The translations under genes and the position numbers were made by a program. 64,000 nt of DNA. Source: Eublepharis macularius (lineage: Eukaryota; Chordata; Lepidosauria; Squamata; Eublepharidae). Within the stretch, counting starts at the first letter, position 1, and each line of letters opens with the position of its first letter. The stretch lies in NCBI RefSeq assembly GCF_028583425.1, contig NC_072793.1, positions 173,019,681-173,083,680 on the forward strand. Reading direction: 5' to 3'. This document shows positions 24,655-35,809 of this stretch, piece after piece. Below the pieces are notes generated by a model. It searched no databases. It was not told the origin of the DNA and saw only the letters and a program-made list of their open reading frames with translations.

Positions 24655-25679
24655 CTCCCTGCTGCAGGCACTGCACCTTATCCTGGCAGGGTGAAGGGAA
24701 ACAGGCATTGCTCCCTGCTCCGAGCCTGATTCCGGCAGGTTGAAGGGGGGGGGGTGAGCATTGCCACCTGCCCCACTCCTTATCCCAGCTGGGTGAAAGG
24801 GGGAGCGGGCATTGCCTCCTGCTTTGTGCCTGATTCAAGCTGGGTGAAGGGGGGTGGGCATTGCCACCTGCTCTGTTCCTTATCCCGGGGCTGGGTGAAA
24901 GGGGGAGCAGGCATTGCCTTCTGCTTTGTGCCTGATTCCAGCTGGGTGAAGGGGGGTGGGCATTGCCACCTGCTCTGCTCCTGATCCCAACTGAGTGAAG
25001 GCAGGGGGTGGGCATTGCCACCTGCTCCATGCCTGATCACAGCCAGGTGAAGGTGGGGAGAAGGCATTGCCAATTCCTCCACTCCTGATCCCAGCCAGGT
25101 GAAGATGGCAGGCATTGCCACCTGCTCTGCTCCTTCCCAACTGGGTGATGACAGGGGGTGGGCATTGCCAACTGCTCCATGCCTGATCCTGGCCCGGTGA
25201 AGGGAGGGGATGAGCATTGCCACCTGCTCTGCTCCTGATTCCAGCTGGGTGAAGGCAGGGGGTGGGCATTGCCACCTGCTCCATGCCTGATCACAGCCAG
25301 GTGAAGGTGGGGAGAAGGCATTGCCAATTCCTCCGCTCCTGATCCCAGCCAGGTGAAGTTGGCGGGCATTGCCACCTGCTCTGCTCCTTCCCAACTGGGT
25401 GATGACAGGGGGTGGGCATTGCCATCTGCTCCGTGCCTGGTCCTGGCCCAGTGGAGGGAGGGGATGAGCATTGCCACCTGCTCTGCTCCTGATTCCAGCT
25501 GGGTGAAGGCAGGGGGCAGGCATTGCCTCCTGCTCTGTGTCTGATCCCAGCTGGTGAAGGGGGTTGAGTATTGCCACCTTCTCCATTCCTGTTCCTAACC
25601 AGTTGAAGGGGGTGGGCATTGCCACCTGCTCCACCCCCTGATCACAACTGGGGGTAGGGCGGGCATTATCATCTGCTCC
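24655..25679 (-). repeat. Helitron minisatellite of E2, main block
   Basis: About 22 reversed units of the E1 type (GGGCATTGCCACCTGCTC, GCTCCTGATCCCAGCTGGGT, GAAGGGGG). A higher-order copy exists: about 24995-25215 recurs at 25235-25455 with few changes. Long open frames here are repeat artefacts. Confidence 0.85.
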
Positions 25680-25988
25680 GCTCCTGATCCCGACCTACAG
25701 TGGTAAAGTCTTACTAACCTAACTTTCTTAAAGTGCACTGTGCAGCAATCTTTGATTATCGAAAGACTCAATTTTATATAAGGTGCTGGCTGCTCGAACA
25801 GGTTACTATAGTGAATGTTGATAATTCATTCACATCGGACTCATGAATATAGTAATACATCAATGTACGTATACAAAATTCCTCATTCAAATTAAACGAT
25901 TAAATACCAGCCGCCAGCAAGTCCCAGAGTCTCCAGATAAGTCCTTCCTCGAGTGATTCAAAACCGGAGAGCACTCTCTCTTTTTCTT

Positions 25989-27530
25989 TTTTTTTTTTTA
26001 TAAGATTTTTATTCTTTTAATTAACTACATTAACTAACAATATATAGGAAAGAAAGGGGAACAAGGGAAGGGAAGGAAAAAAATAAAAATAAAAAACCAG
26101 CAACAACATATAACAACTACACTACACAAAATGCTTTCCCTTCATACTGCCATTATTAAAAAAAAAACTTTGTATAGTATTGATGGAGTGGTTGACCTTA
26201 CAAAATGCGAATTACAATTCAAATTCAAATTAGGTTTAAGTTTTCCTCCCCCTCCTGGGTCCCGGACGCAGTTCTCTCTGAGCAACTGCAGCCGCAGTGC
26301 TCGTTTCCTCCCCCCCCCCCAGACTTCTCCTTTTCTTCTTGCTTGGTGCACTGAAATTCCGGATTTTTGTCCTCAAAATCCCTTAGTTGATCTTCTGATA
26401 ATATCTTGTAAGCTTGATCTTTGTAACTGAACCAGATTCCTTCCGGAAAAAGCCATTTGTACTTTATTCCACGTTCCCTCAGAAGAGCTGCGAGCTTTTT
26501 ATATTTAAAACGTCTTTTCCGAACTAAAAATGGGACGTCTTTCAATATCTTAACTTTATTACCCAAAAAGTCCAGATCCGCATTATATGAATTGTATAGG
26601 ATAGTGTCTCGGATCCTTTTAGATGAGAAATCGATGATGATCTCGCAAGGCAGCTGACGCTTCGTTGCATATTTTGAAGAAGCCCGGCGGACTTCCAAAA
26701 TGGCGCTTTTAACCTCTTCTTTAGTTGCCTTCGCGGGTGTCGCCAATAATTCCAAGACCAAGCCCCATAAATCCTCATTTTCCTCCTCTTTCACGTTCTG
26801 GAGGCGCAAAATTGTCTGTGTTCGTTCCACTTGTAGCCCGATCAGCTGGTTCTCTACCAGCTTTAACTCTTTATTCGTAGCCTTCACGAGTGACGCACTT
26901 TCCCGGGCAGACTTCTCTGCCCCCCCCCGCTGCTTCTTTGATGGTTTTCACTTCGCTCTCAATTAAGCCCACCCTTTGATCTGTTTCGTTCAGCTTGTCA
27001 ACAAAGGGTTTTATGGCTTCGGTAACTGCCCTCCGCACCATTTCCTCGAGCGACTCTCCCTTCCCCTGTAGGGCAGCCGAGATTGACTTGCCCAGAGCAG
27101 GACTTTGTTTTTTCGCTGCCATTTTAGGGGGGGGGGGACCGCCAGCCAGATTCTGAAACTCAGCGAAGGGGAAGAACGCGCCTTCTTAATTTCAGATCCC
27201 GCCACTCCTTCGTGTGCGCTTGTAATAACAGAAGGGATTCGCTTACTTACAGGCTTCCGCCTAGTTCTGCTCTTTGCCGTTTTCCATGGCCCGGCAGCAC
27301 TCAAGGCGCCGCACACGTCTGCCGGCCTCCATAGGGACAAACGGGCAATTTACCCCCCGATTTGGTTTTCGGGGGGCTCTTCCCGCAGCGTCCCGGACCC
27401 TCCCTCCCTACCTGGGAGTCTGGGGGGCTAATCTTCGCAGATCAGCCGCCCGGTCAGGGTGCTCGGGCGCTTCCTCCCGGACCTGCGGAGAGGAGCGTCC
27501 GACATGGCCGGGAAAACGAAACCGAATCCA
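25989..27530 (-). mobile_element. L1 element with ORF1 only (HAL1-like), 1.5 kb
   Basis: Flanked by a 13-bp direct repeat, CTCTCTTTTTCTT, at 25976-25988 and 27531-27543. On the minus strand it has a GC-rich 5' region (27530-27123), ORF1, a short AT-rich 3' region with AATAAA and a poly(A) tail ending at 25989. ORF2 is wholly missing, yet both ends and the tail are present, so it moved in this form. Mammalian HAL1 elements have the same layout; an internal deletion in a single copy is the alternative. Confidence 0.75.
26225..27122 (-). pseudogene. L1 ORF1 protein, split by a frameshift
   Basis: Starts MAAKKQSPALGKSISAALQG with a coiled-coil-like stretch (ESLEEMVRRAVTEAI, LNETDQRVGLIESEV). It changes frame near 26900-26935, beside a run of ten C, and continues as NKELKLVENQLIGLQ, QTILRLQNVKEEENEDL (RRM start) and then KVKILKDVPFLVRKR with GIKYKWLFPEGIWFSY, the C-terminal domain of L1 ORF1p. 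The product binds L1 RNA. A second G-rich tract (GGGGG) near the C-terminus may mark another slip. Confidence 0.8.
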
Positions 27531-27679
27531 CTCTCTTTTTCTTAACAGCTGCAGATCCACCATGAGTGGCAGAAGCCGGTGTGGCTGCCACTTCCCGGTC
27601 AGGAGATCCCACAGGGGGAGACAGGACTCGCAGGGGAGAATTCCATGGCCATCAAAAAATGATCAACAAGATGCTAGCT

Positions 27680-27924
27680 ATATTATCGAAGGCTTTCACA
27701 GCTGGAGAACGATCGTTGTTGTGGATTTTCCGGGCTGTATAGTTGTGGTCTTGGCATTGTAGTTCCTGACGTTTTGCCAGCAGCTGTGACTGGCATCTTC
27801 AGAGGTGTAGCATCTCTGTCTTTTGGTGCTGCACGTCGGAAGATGCCAGTCACAGCTGCTGGTGAAACGTCAGGAACTACAATGCCAAGACCACAGCTAT
27901 ACAGTCCGGAAAATCCCCGACCAC
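27680..27924. mobile_element. Palindromic Penelope-like fragment, family C, copy 3
   Basis: Both arms are present around about 27815. It is flanked by a 13-bp direct repeat with one mismatch, CAAGATGCTAGCT / CAAGATACTAGCT (27667-27679, 27925-27937). Each arm has a damaged hammerhead-like core (GAAA to AAAA on the left, CTGAAGA to CGGAAGA on the right). Confidence 0.7.
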
Positions 27925-28424
27925 CAAGATACTAGCTGTTCTCGTGTTTTGGGAAGGCTTTTACAAGAGTGTTCAAGGATGCCACCTATATTTAGCTCCA
28001 ATAATAGAGTTCACTGTTCACGTCTCCAAACCCAAACTGGGAACCCCAAACTGAGCATCTCTGTTGCTCGCTGTGGATCTCCAGCTATTAAGAAAGAGTA
28101 CTCTCTGGTTTTGAATCACTCAAGGAAGGACTTATCTGGAGACTCTGGGACTTGCTGGCAGCTAGTGTTTAATGGTTTGATTTGAATGAGGAATTTTCTA
28201 TATGTACATTGATATATTCATGAGTTGGATGTGAACAAATTATCAACATTCACTATTGTAACCTATTTGAGCAGCCAGCACTTTATATAAAATAGAGCGT
28301 TTTGTTAATCAAAGATTGCTGCACGGTGCACTTTAAAAACGTTAGGTCTGTAAGACTTTACCGCTGTAGGTCGTTGTCACTCACTTGGTTCTATACTACG
28401 CGGCGTCCCTCTTGTGCTGCTACT

Positions 28425-28600
28425 GCTCCTGATGCCAGATGGGTTACGATGGGGGTGGGCATTGCCACCTGCTCCGTACCAGATCCCAGCTGGGTGAAGT
28501 TGGGGAGTGGGCATTGCCACCTGCTCCCCTCCTGACCCCAGCTGGGTTAAAGTGGGATGGGTGGACATTGCCACTTGCTCTGCTCTTGATCCCAGTGTTA
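28425..28600 (-). repeat. Helitron minisatellite of E2, remaining units
   Basis: About four units (GGGCATTGCCACCTGCTCC, GATCCCAGCTGGGTGAAG) continuing the array after the nested element. Confidence 0.8.
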
Positions 28601-29489
28601 TGCCAATATAGATTAAAATCACATGACAATAATCAATACTGAACAATACTAGGCCAAGCTCTTGTATTCACTAGATGAACTTTTAAACTTTGCATGAACT
28701 GTCTGTGTATTTTTTTTCTTTGTGTTAGGTAATTCAACAGGTGTGCTTTCATCCTTCGACAGTTAATTAAAATAGTGGACTCTATCGAGATTAATGTTCC
28801 TCTATCAAAGATTCAACCAATGGTGATCGTTCAACTTAACTTTTCCTGACACTTGTTAAAGATTTGTAGTTTTGTTGTGCAGATCCGAATATGACAATTT
28901 TTTACTAATTGGAAGGCTGTACTATGGAGATTATGAATATTCAGTGAAGTGTCAAACCAATAATTGTTTGTACTATCATGTGAATAGACCTTAAATATTT
29001 GCATATGATGAGGTATATAATTGCAAACACAGATAGAATGGTAGGGTCCTGATGGAAGAAATCTCTTGAGAGAATCTAGGTTAGAACCTATCTTTACTTA
29101 AGTATTTCATAGAAACTTTGAGCATGTTTAACTTGGGATTTATTAAGAAATGTTCGCAAACTTATTTCTTATTGCCTTTCTGTTTATAGGATTTATATTA
29201 ATAGCCATTTATATTTTGATTACTTGCTTCGTTAAAAAACTAGGGTGTATTTTCAATAAAGTGAAATAAACTCTAGACAGGTGTCTGTGTGTTTGATAAA
29301 GAGTTGCAAAGCAATATTGAACCCTATATAAATAAATGTACTGATAAACAGCTGGTTCAAAGAACTTATCTGTTTGACAGGTCTAAAAACTAATTGCTGT
29401 AAGCTTTCCAGGAGAGAGATTCATCTTTCTCTTGGCTAGTCGAAGCTTAGTTTTAGACACGGGCAAAAGCTTGTTACACCAGCTCGCTG
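28601..29489. other. Unassigned AT-rich insertion within Helitron E2
   Basis: Interrupts the minisatellite between GATCCCAGTG and CAGCTCGCTGAAGTC. It contains a poly-T run (28712) and TCAATAAAGTGAAATAAACT (29253), which resembles a polyadenylated end. No protein similarity, inverted arms or target duplication could be seen. Confidence 0.3.
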
Positions 29490-29627
29490 AAGTCAGGGGG
29501 CAGGCATTGCCACCTGCTCCCCTCCTGATCCCAGCCTGGGCTTCCCTCCACAGCAGCACCCTCTGGTGGCACACCCAGGGTAGGAAGTGAGTCATCTAGA
29601 ACACGCTTACTCTTTTATATAGTAGGA

Positions 29628-30731
29628 TGCCAGACTTTTTCTCCCTCTCCACATCTTTTTCTTGAAAAGCTTTAGCAGCTTTGCCATACATTCCTAAGCA
29701 GATTTAAACACTTTGAAGTCAAATGTCTTAGAAGATGCTTGTACTTGTGTTTAGGACTGTGTTTTTAATCTCATGGTGGATCTGGTTGCGGCTAATTTAT
29801 GACAGCACTCATCAAACACCTTCAGCACCATTTATTGGTATCTATTCATTTAGTTACATTATTTGTAACCTGCCTTTCTCACTGAGACTCAAGGCAGATT
29901 ACAAAGAGTAAATCAATCCAATCAATAGGATGGGTCTTCCCATCAACAATGCAATAGAGTTTAGATTGTAGAAATCTGGAACCAACCAGGAATCTGTAAG
30001 CAGAATTGAAGCAAAGCGTAAGTATTGATATGACGGGTTAAATGATGCAAAAATTACCTAGTAGGATCCTACTTAACAGCAACAGGTAGTATGGGCTATA
30101 CAACATGAGCAGTATGGACCATAGTCCCTAACCCGTTACCCAATTAGCTTTCTAAACCATTCTGTACAGCACAACCGTATTCCCTGCATAGAAAAGCCAT
30201 ACAAAAGTATTCACCTTTGGTGCAGAGATTTACCTTCTGGATCAGGCCTGTCCAGCCTGGAATACCTGCTGCCTACAGTGGACAGGTGAACACGCCTGGG
30301 AATAGGAAGCCCACCACCATGGCATAAACATGTCTTGCAACTCATGTGCCCAACCCGCTTCCTCCTCCTCCACTGTCTTCTTTGTACCAAATCTGAAAGT
30401 CTTTACAATTTTCTTTTTACAAAGACACCAAATATTCTCAACAATAATCAGGATCTAGGCAAGTTCAGATTTATTAGAGGAAATACAGTTCAATACAGAC
30501 TTCCTTTGTATCAAGCTATCAGTGTGCCTAGCAACTTGCAGAATGGTAGAGGGGCACAGCCAGGTTCCTGCCCCCACAGAGCATACAATCACAGACAACG
30601 CCCTGGAAAAGAAAACAGAGGGAGGGAAAGATATAAGAATGAGAACAGACATATGTATCGATCAATTTCATTTGGCAAGGTTGATTAAGGGCTGAGCACC
30701 AAATGGGAGCGGGTTATAGAAGGGAGTTGCC
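29628..30731. other. Intergenic, no gene seen
   Basis: A retroelement-tail-like piece is at 29850-29960 (TAACCTGCCTTTCTCACTGA, AAGGCAGATTACAAAG). Nothing else is recognised. Confidence 0.3.
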
Positions 30732-30880
30732 CTGACCTGGATAGGCCAGGCTAGCCTGATCTTGTCAGATCTCGGAAGCTAAGCAGGTTTGGCCCTGGTT
30801 AGCACTTGGATGGGAGACCACCATGAACATCTAGGATCCCTACAGAGGCAGGAAATGTCAAACCACCTTTGAACATCTCT
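30732..30880 (+). repeat. 5S-like SINE, best copy
   Basis: GCCTGATCTTGTCAGATCTC, GGAAGCTAAGCAGG, TTAGCACTTGGATGGGAGAC and GCAGGAAATGTCAAACCACC. The GGAAGCTAAGC and TTGGATGGGAGACC parts are those of the 5S rRNA internal promoter, so a 5S-derived SINE is likely. Confidence 0.65.
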
Positions 30881-31074
30881 TGAGAGATCTTGCTGCCTGC
30901 AGAAGAAAACCCAAATGATGCTCCCTCCAAGCCCTTTACTGCTCTGGCAGCATCCCCAAAGCGGCCACATAGTGTTACGGCTGCCACTGGCAAGGATGGT
31001 CACACTGGGGAGCAGGGGAAAAAGCCACTGGAAAGAAAAGCCTACCTGGCCTACTGCTAAACAAATGTAAAGCA

Positions 31075-32372
31075 TTCATACTAGATGAGGGGATGCACTT
31101 CTGGGTAGCAGTCTGTGTGAACAAGATCTAGAGATACAGATGGATAAAAAGTTCCATATGAGCATTCTGTGTGATGCAGCAGCAAAAAAAGCAAATGCAG
31201 TCTTGGGGTGTATCAACAAAGGCATAATATCCAAATCACAGATTCTCATTGTCCCACTATATACCATGTTGGTCAGGCCCCACTTGGGAGTACTGTGTGC
31301 AGTTCTGGAGGCCTCATTTCAAAAAGGATGTGGACAAATTGGGAGGAGAGCAAGCGGGGTGATCAGGGTCCTCTAGACCAAGCCCTCCTAGGAAAGACTG
31401 AGGGACCTGGGACTGTTCAGTTTGGAGAAGAGGGGGCGGAGCGGAGACATGATTGTTCTCTTTAAGTATTTAAAAGGCTGTCAGGGAAGGGAGAGGAGCT
31501 GTTCCTGTTGGCAACAGAGGGTAAGTCTTGAAACAATTGGTTTAAACGGCAGGAGGGAAGGTACTGGCTGGACATTAGGAAAAACTTCATCACTTTCATA
31601 GTAATTCAGCCGTGGAATCGGCTGCCTAGGGATGTGGTGGATCCCCCTGCATTGGCAGTCTTCAAGGAGTGGCTGGACAAAAAATTGTTGGGGATGCTTT
31701 AGACGGTTCCTATATTGGGCAAGAGGTTGGACTAGATCAGCGATGGCGAACCTCTGGCACGCGTGCCACAGCTGGCACGTGGAGCCCTCTCTGTGGGCAC
31801 GTGAGCCAAGTCGCCGGATCACCAAGTCCAGGGTTCATTTGGAGGGGGAACGTGCTGCAATGCAATTCCCATAGCGTTGAACAGCGATCAGGTGGGTTTT
31901 GGCCCTGCCCACGTGATTCCTTTTCCTTGATGCTGCCTCCCCCTGCTGCCAGTCTCTTTAGCAGCAGGAAGCAGAGGCTGCAGCTGTGGGGCTGGGCCTG
32001 GCTTTCTAAAGGAGGACAAGCAGCTTTCATTTAACTTGCTTTACTTCCATTTGTGTCTCCTAAGTGAGTAAGAGAGAGAGTGCTTGCAAGACGCTGCTAG
32101 TGCAAAGAAAGGCAACCAGCTTTCATTTACCTTGCTTTATTTTCATTCGTGGCTCGTGAGAGAGAAAGAGAGAGATGTTAATTAGTTCGGACAACTGTAT
32201 GAGTTGTTTTTTTCTAAACTAAAACCTCAGTATTCAGGTTTAATTGCAATGTTGGCACTTTGAAATAAATAAGTTGGTTTTGTGTTGCAGTTTGGGCACT
32301 CCAGCTCAAAAAGGTTCGCCATCACTGGACTAGATGGTCTGTAAGAACCCTTCCATGATTCTATGACTGTGG
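31075..32372 (+). mobile_element. CR1 LINE 3' end, split by a hAT MITE
   Basis: GCAAATGCAGTCTTGGGGTG, GGCCCCACTTGGGAGTACTG, TTCAGTTTGGAGAAGAG, CTGGACATTAGGAAAAACTT and, past the MITE, CCTTCCATGATTCTATGACT are the CR1 3' sequence in order, ending in the ATTCTATGA type terminus. The MITE occupies 31738-32327. The 5' part is missing, the usual CR1 truncation. Confidence 0.8.
31738..32327. mobile_element. hAT MITE inside the CR1, 590 bp
   Basis: A perfect 8-bp duplication, GACTAGAT, at 31730-31737 and 32328-32335. Terminal inverted repeats CAGCGATGGCGAACCT and AGGTTCGCCATCACTG. No transposase. The interior repeats an AGCTTTCATTTA..CTTGCTTTA phrase (about 32020 and 32110). Confidence 0.9.
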
Positions 32373-32831
32373 CCCACTCTCACTGGTGGCCAAGAAATAC
32401 ATTAGCAGCCTCATTTGAGTGTCTATACAGAGGAGGTTCTCCAACTCAAGCCCTCCTTAATTCCCATGTTGCCAGGCATGTAAGCATTCTCAGATTCGTA
32501 TGACAATCTTGGAGGTATCCAAATGATTACCATTTGCACTCTCATAAGCAGCTAGTTAAAAGTTCGTCTCGTATCAAATGTTTTGGGGAAGGTAACACTG
32601 TGAACAGTTCGTAGCGTGTCCTCTGGTCTAGTAGAGTTGATGCCCCAAGCAAGCACGGTTCGCTGTGTATGAACCTCCAATGAAGCAACAGGAAAGATAG
32701 CAACAGATAGAGGGAACCACTCTGTGTCCCAAAAAACGTATAAACTGGTGATAGGACATTATCACGCAGTGGGAGAAGCAAAGAACTTTTATGTAAAACA
32801 GTTCAAGAGATGGGGCATACCACAAACTTAG

Positions 32832-33042
32832 ATGCAGAGGAGTTAGCCGTGTTAGTCTGTAGTAGCAAAATCAAAGAGAGTCCAGTAGCACCTTCAAGAC
32901 TAACCAACTTTATTGTGGCATAAGCTTTCGAGAATCACAGTTCTCTTCATCAGATGCAGCTGACAAAGAGAACTGTGATTCTCGAAAGCTTATGCTACAA
33001 TAAAGTTGGTTAGTTTTAAAGGTGCTACTGGACTCTTTTTGA
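32832..33042. mobile_element. Palindromic Penelope-like fragment, family A, copy 5
   Basis: Arms as in 3691-3892. A 12-bp flanking direct repeat with one mismatch (CCACAAACTTAG 32820-32831, CCATAAACTTAG 33043-33054). The left arm, on the minus strand, has an intact ribozyme-like core; the right arm has one changed base (CTGACAA). Confidence 0.75.
32926..32953 (-). ncRNA. Hammerhead-ribozyme-like core (family A)
   Basis: Minus strand CTGATGA (32947-32953), stem II AGAGAACTGTGATTCTC, GAAA (32926-32929), then GC-TTAT-GC, which can form a 2-bp stem III. Confidence 0.6.
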
Positions 33043-33054
33043 CCATAAACTTAG

Positions 33055-33891
33055 CGACCTAAATTCAGTAATATGGCAATAACCTCTTTCTTAACATGAA
33101 CCTGAGGAATAACTGCTACAGAACAATAATTATGACTTACGACTCCCCCAAAGCTGTCTTAAGCTACAAATAATGATGAACCAACATGCTGGAAATACAA
33201 TCAGCAAAAAATAATTTTAAAGAATCATTGGTCGTGGACCTGTACAGTGGAAAAGTAAGGTGATTTAATATTGGAAACAATTTAGAAGATAGCAAAAATG
33301 TTTCTAGATTTAGATATTTTAAGTAAGAAAAAGATTTTCCCTTTAATCTTTCAGGAGTAATATGATATAGCAAGGATTTTATATGCTAAATACTGGAGAT
33401 CAGAAAAATAGAAAGACAAGAAGATAAAATACATCTTTTAGTTCATTGTTTCATTCTATGACAACTAAGAAAGGGCAACAATTGCTTTGAACAGAAAACT
33501 GTGGTTGTTGGATTCTGTGAGAACAGTACAAAGACATCCCAAACCCTTTCACCTCATAGTAAAAATGTAGTAAAGATTAAATGCCATTTTCTGGAAGCAA
33601 AAAAGATTTGATCTGAAAACGGATTGATGAATTCCTATAATCAAAGACTGAAGCTGTGGTGAATGGCCCGTTTTTGAGTGGAAGACTTTCACATTTCTGT
33701 ATACACATTTAACAAAAGAGAAGTTGATTTATCTGGGGCCTCAATGCAATCTTGCAGTGCAGTCCTGAACACAGTTCCACCTTCCCAAGTCCATTTACTT
33801 CTATAGATCTAGAACGTGTAACTCTGTCTAAGACTGCACTTTTAATCTGTGATTTCATAACAAAGCAACCTGTGCCATGTTAACTTTAGTT
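33055..33891. other. Intergenic, AT-rich, no gene seen
   Basis: No reading frame of interest. A short dispersed repeat of the GTAACTCTGTCTAAGACTGC type is at 33755-33850. Confidence 0.3.
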
Positions 33892-33897
33892 TTTATT
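33892..33897 (-). terminator. Candidate polyadenylation signal of the minus-strand gene
   Basis: AATAAA on the minus strand, about 420 bases past the stop codon at 34314. Position is reasonable, but no cleavage-site evidence exists. Confidence 0.3.
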
Positions 33898-34313
33898 TTT
33901 TTGTATTTTTCCCTATTATTATTAATCCATCTACAATGTACAGTATGAGACAGATGAAAGTATAAGATGCTGACTGAGCTCTTCCATAGATCTTCCACAG
34001 TGGATTCTTTGATGTTTAGTGAGAGAGCCAGAGTTGCAGGTTTACGGTTGGACTAGGACCAGAAAGACACCAAGTTAAAATTCCTGCATGTCATGAAATT
34101 TACAGAGTGGTACATGGGCTAAGATTGTTGTGCGGATCAAATGGAGGAAAGGAGAACTATATAGGCCACCATGACTTCCTGGAAGGAAGGGTAGGATAAA
34201 AAACACCCAAGAAGCTTTGAGTGCTCACAGAATTTCTTCCCTAACAAGTCATTTATGTACTGAGTTCTTCACTGTTCTGCAAAGTCTGACATATAATCTC
34301 TTAGGACACAGTA

Positions 34314-35809
34314 TTACACATTTTCTGTTGTCTCTGCCATGTGTATTTTCCGATGGACTGTAAAGTGAGCGCTCCACCTGAAGCTCTTTCCACATTCCAG
34401 ACATTTATACGGTTTCTCTCCCGTATGGATTTTTTGGTGTGAAGTAAGGGCTCTGCTCCATCTGAAGCGCTTTCCACAATCCAAGCAATGAAAAGGCTTC
34501 TCCCCTGTGTGGATTCTTTCATGGGAATTAAGATGTGTGGTATTGTGGAAGCTTTTCCCACATACCAGGCATTTATACGGTTTCTCCCCTGTGTGAATTC
34601 TTTGATGGGATGTGAGGGCTGTGCTGGACCGGAAGCGCTTTCCACATTCCAGACAATGATACGGTTTCTCTTCTGTGTGAATTCTTTCATGGGAACTAAG
34701 GTGTGTGGTATTGCTGAAGCGCTTTCCACATTCCAGGCATTTATATGGCTTGTCACCTGAGTGAATTCTCTGATGCACAGTCAGGTGTGAGCTCTGATTG
34801 AAGCTCTTCCCACACTCTGAACACTTATACGGTTTCTCCCCTGTATGGATTCTTTGATGTGAGCGAAGGCTTGCATTATCACGGCAGCTCTTTCCACACT
34901 CCTGGCATTTATATGGCTTCTCCCCTGTGTGGATTCTTTGATGTCTGCTAAGAGTTGCACTATAAGCAAAGCTCTTTCCACACTCCGAACAGTTATATGG
35001 TTTCTCCCCAGCATGAGTTCTCTGATGTGATGTCAATTTTGTGCTCTCACTGAAACTTTTCCCACACTCTGAGCATTTATATGGTTTCTCTCCTGTGTGG
35101 ATTCGCTGATGAGAGCTAAGGCTTGTGCTATCGCTGAAGCTTTTTCCGCACTCTAAGCATTGATATGGTTTCTCTCCTGTGTGAATTCTTTGATGTGTAG
35201 TAAGACTTGCACTATAAGCAAAGTTCTTTCCACACTCCAAACAGTGAAATGGTTTTTCACCTGTGTGGATTCTCTGGTGGGCGCTAAGACTGGTGCTATC
35301 ACTGAAGCTCTTTCCACATTCCATGCATTTGTATGGTTTCTCACCCCTGTGGATTCTTTGATGTGTAGTAAGGGTTGTGCTCCGACTAAAGCTCTTTCCA
35401 CACTCCAAACATGTATATGGTTTCTCTCCTGTGTGGATTCTTTGATGCAAAGTAAGACTTTTGCTATCACTGAAACTCTTTTCACATTCCTCACATTTAT
35501 ATGGTTTCTCTGCACTGTGGATTTTGCAGTGTGCATTCAGGTTTGATTTAGAACTGAAAGTTTTCCCACATACACGGCACTCATTCTTTCTCACTCCTTT
35601 GTGGTTGTCCTGTTCGACTGAGATACCATCTGTTTGCACACTATCACTGTGGCCAACGACGGTTTTAATATTCCAGTTTGGGGCTTGGCTTTCTTCTTGC
35701 TTCCTCGATTCCTCTTGATTCACAAGAGCCTCTTCCTCTTTTTCCTCTTTTATTCTTTCCAATGAAACCTTATGGGGTACTCTGCAATCTTCATTGATTT
35801 GTCTGTCAG
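34314..35809 (-). CDS. Coding exon 3: 15-finger C2H2 array
   Basis: Acceptor TTTGTCCCATCAG before CTGACAGAC. After [15 protein letters not shown] and about 90 spacer residues come 15 fingers with mostly TGEKPYKC linkers. The first has an SAEKPYK linker, finger 9 has a cysteine at the conserved phenylalanine ([11 protein letters not shown]), and the last ends [17 protein letters not shown]. All metal-binding C and H residues are present. Contact helices are more varied than in the plus-strand gene. Confidence 0.93.

Larger units (their letters stand above)
25689..28424. mobile_element. Long inverted-arm element P2, inside Helitron E2
   Basis: Inverted arms of about 290 bp (25691-25985 from CGACCTACAGTGG, and 28085-28373 ending at its complement) plus a 51-bp unpaired tail on the right. 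A 9-bp direct repeat, GCTCCTGAT, at 25680-25688 and 28425-28433 is a candidate target duplication, although the minisatellite makes it less certain. The structure parallels P1 and P3, so I place it with PLEs; no coding remnant is left. An L1 (25989-27530) and a family C palindrome (27680-27924) have inserted into it. Confidence 0.55.
24655..29627 (-). mobile_element. Helitron with minisatellite, copy E2, interrupted
   Basis: The 5' end on the minus strand is TCCTACTATATAAAAGAGTA (from 29627) after a host A. Next come the shared unique part (GCCACCAGAGGGTGCTGCTG, GAGGGAAGCCCAGG) and the minisatellite. It is split by an insertion at 28601-29489 and by the nest at 25689-28424. The 3' hairpin end could not be found, so the left end (about 24655) is only where the minisatellite fades. 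Confidence 0.65.

Noticed and set aside
30732-30880. Functional 5S rRNA gene
   Set aside because: Only the internal promoter part resembles 5S; the sequence leaves the 5S pattern afterwards and recurs as a dispersed repeat.
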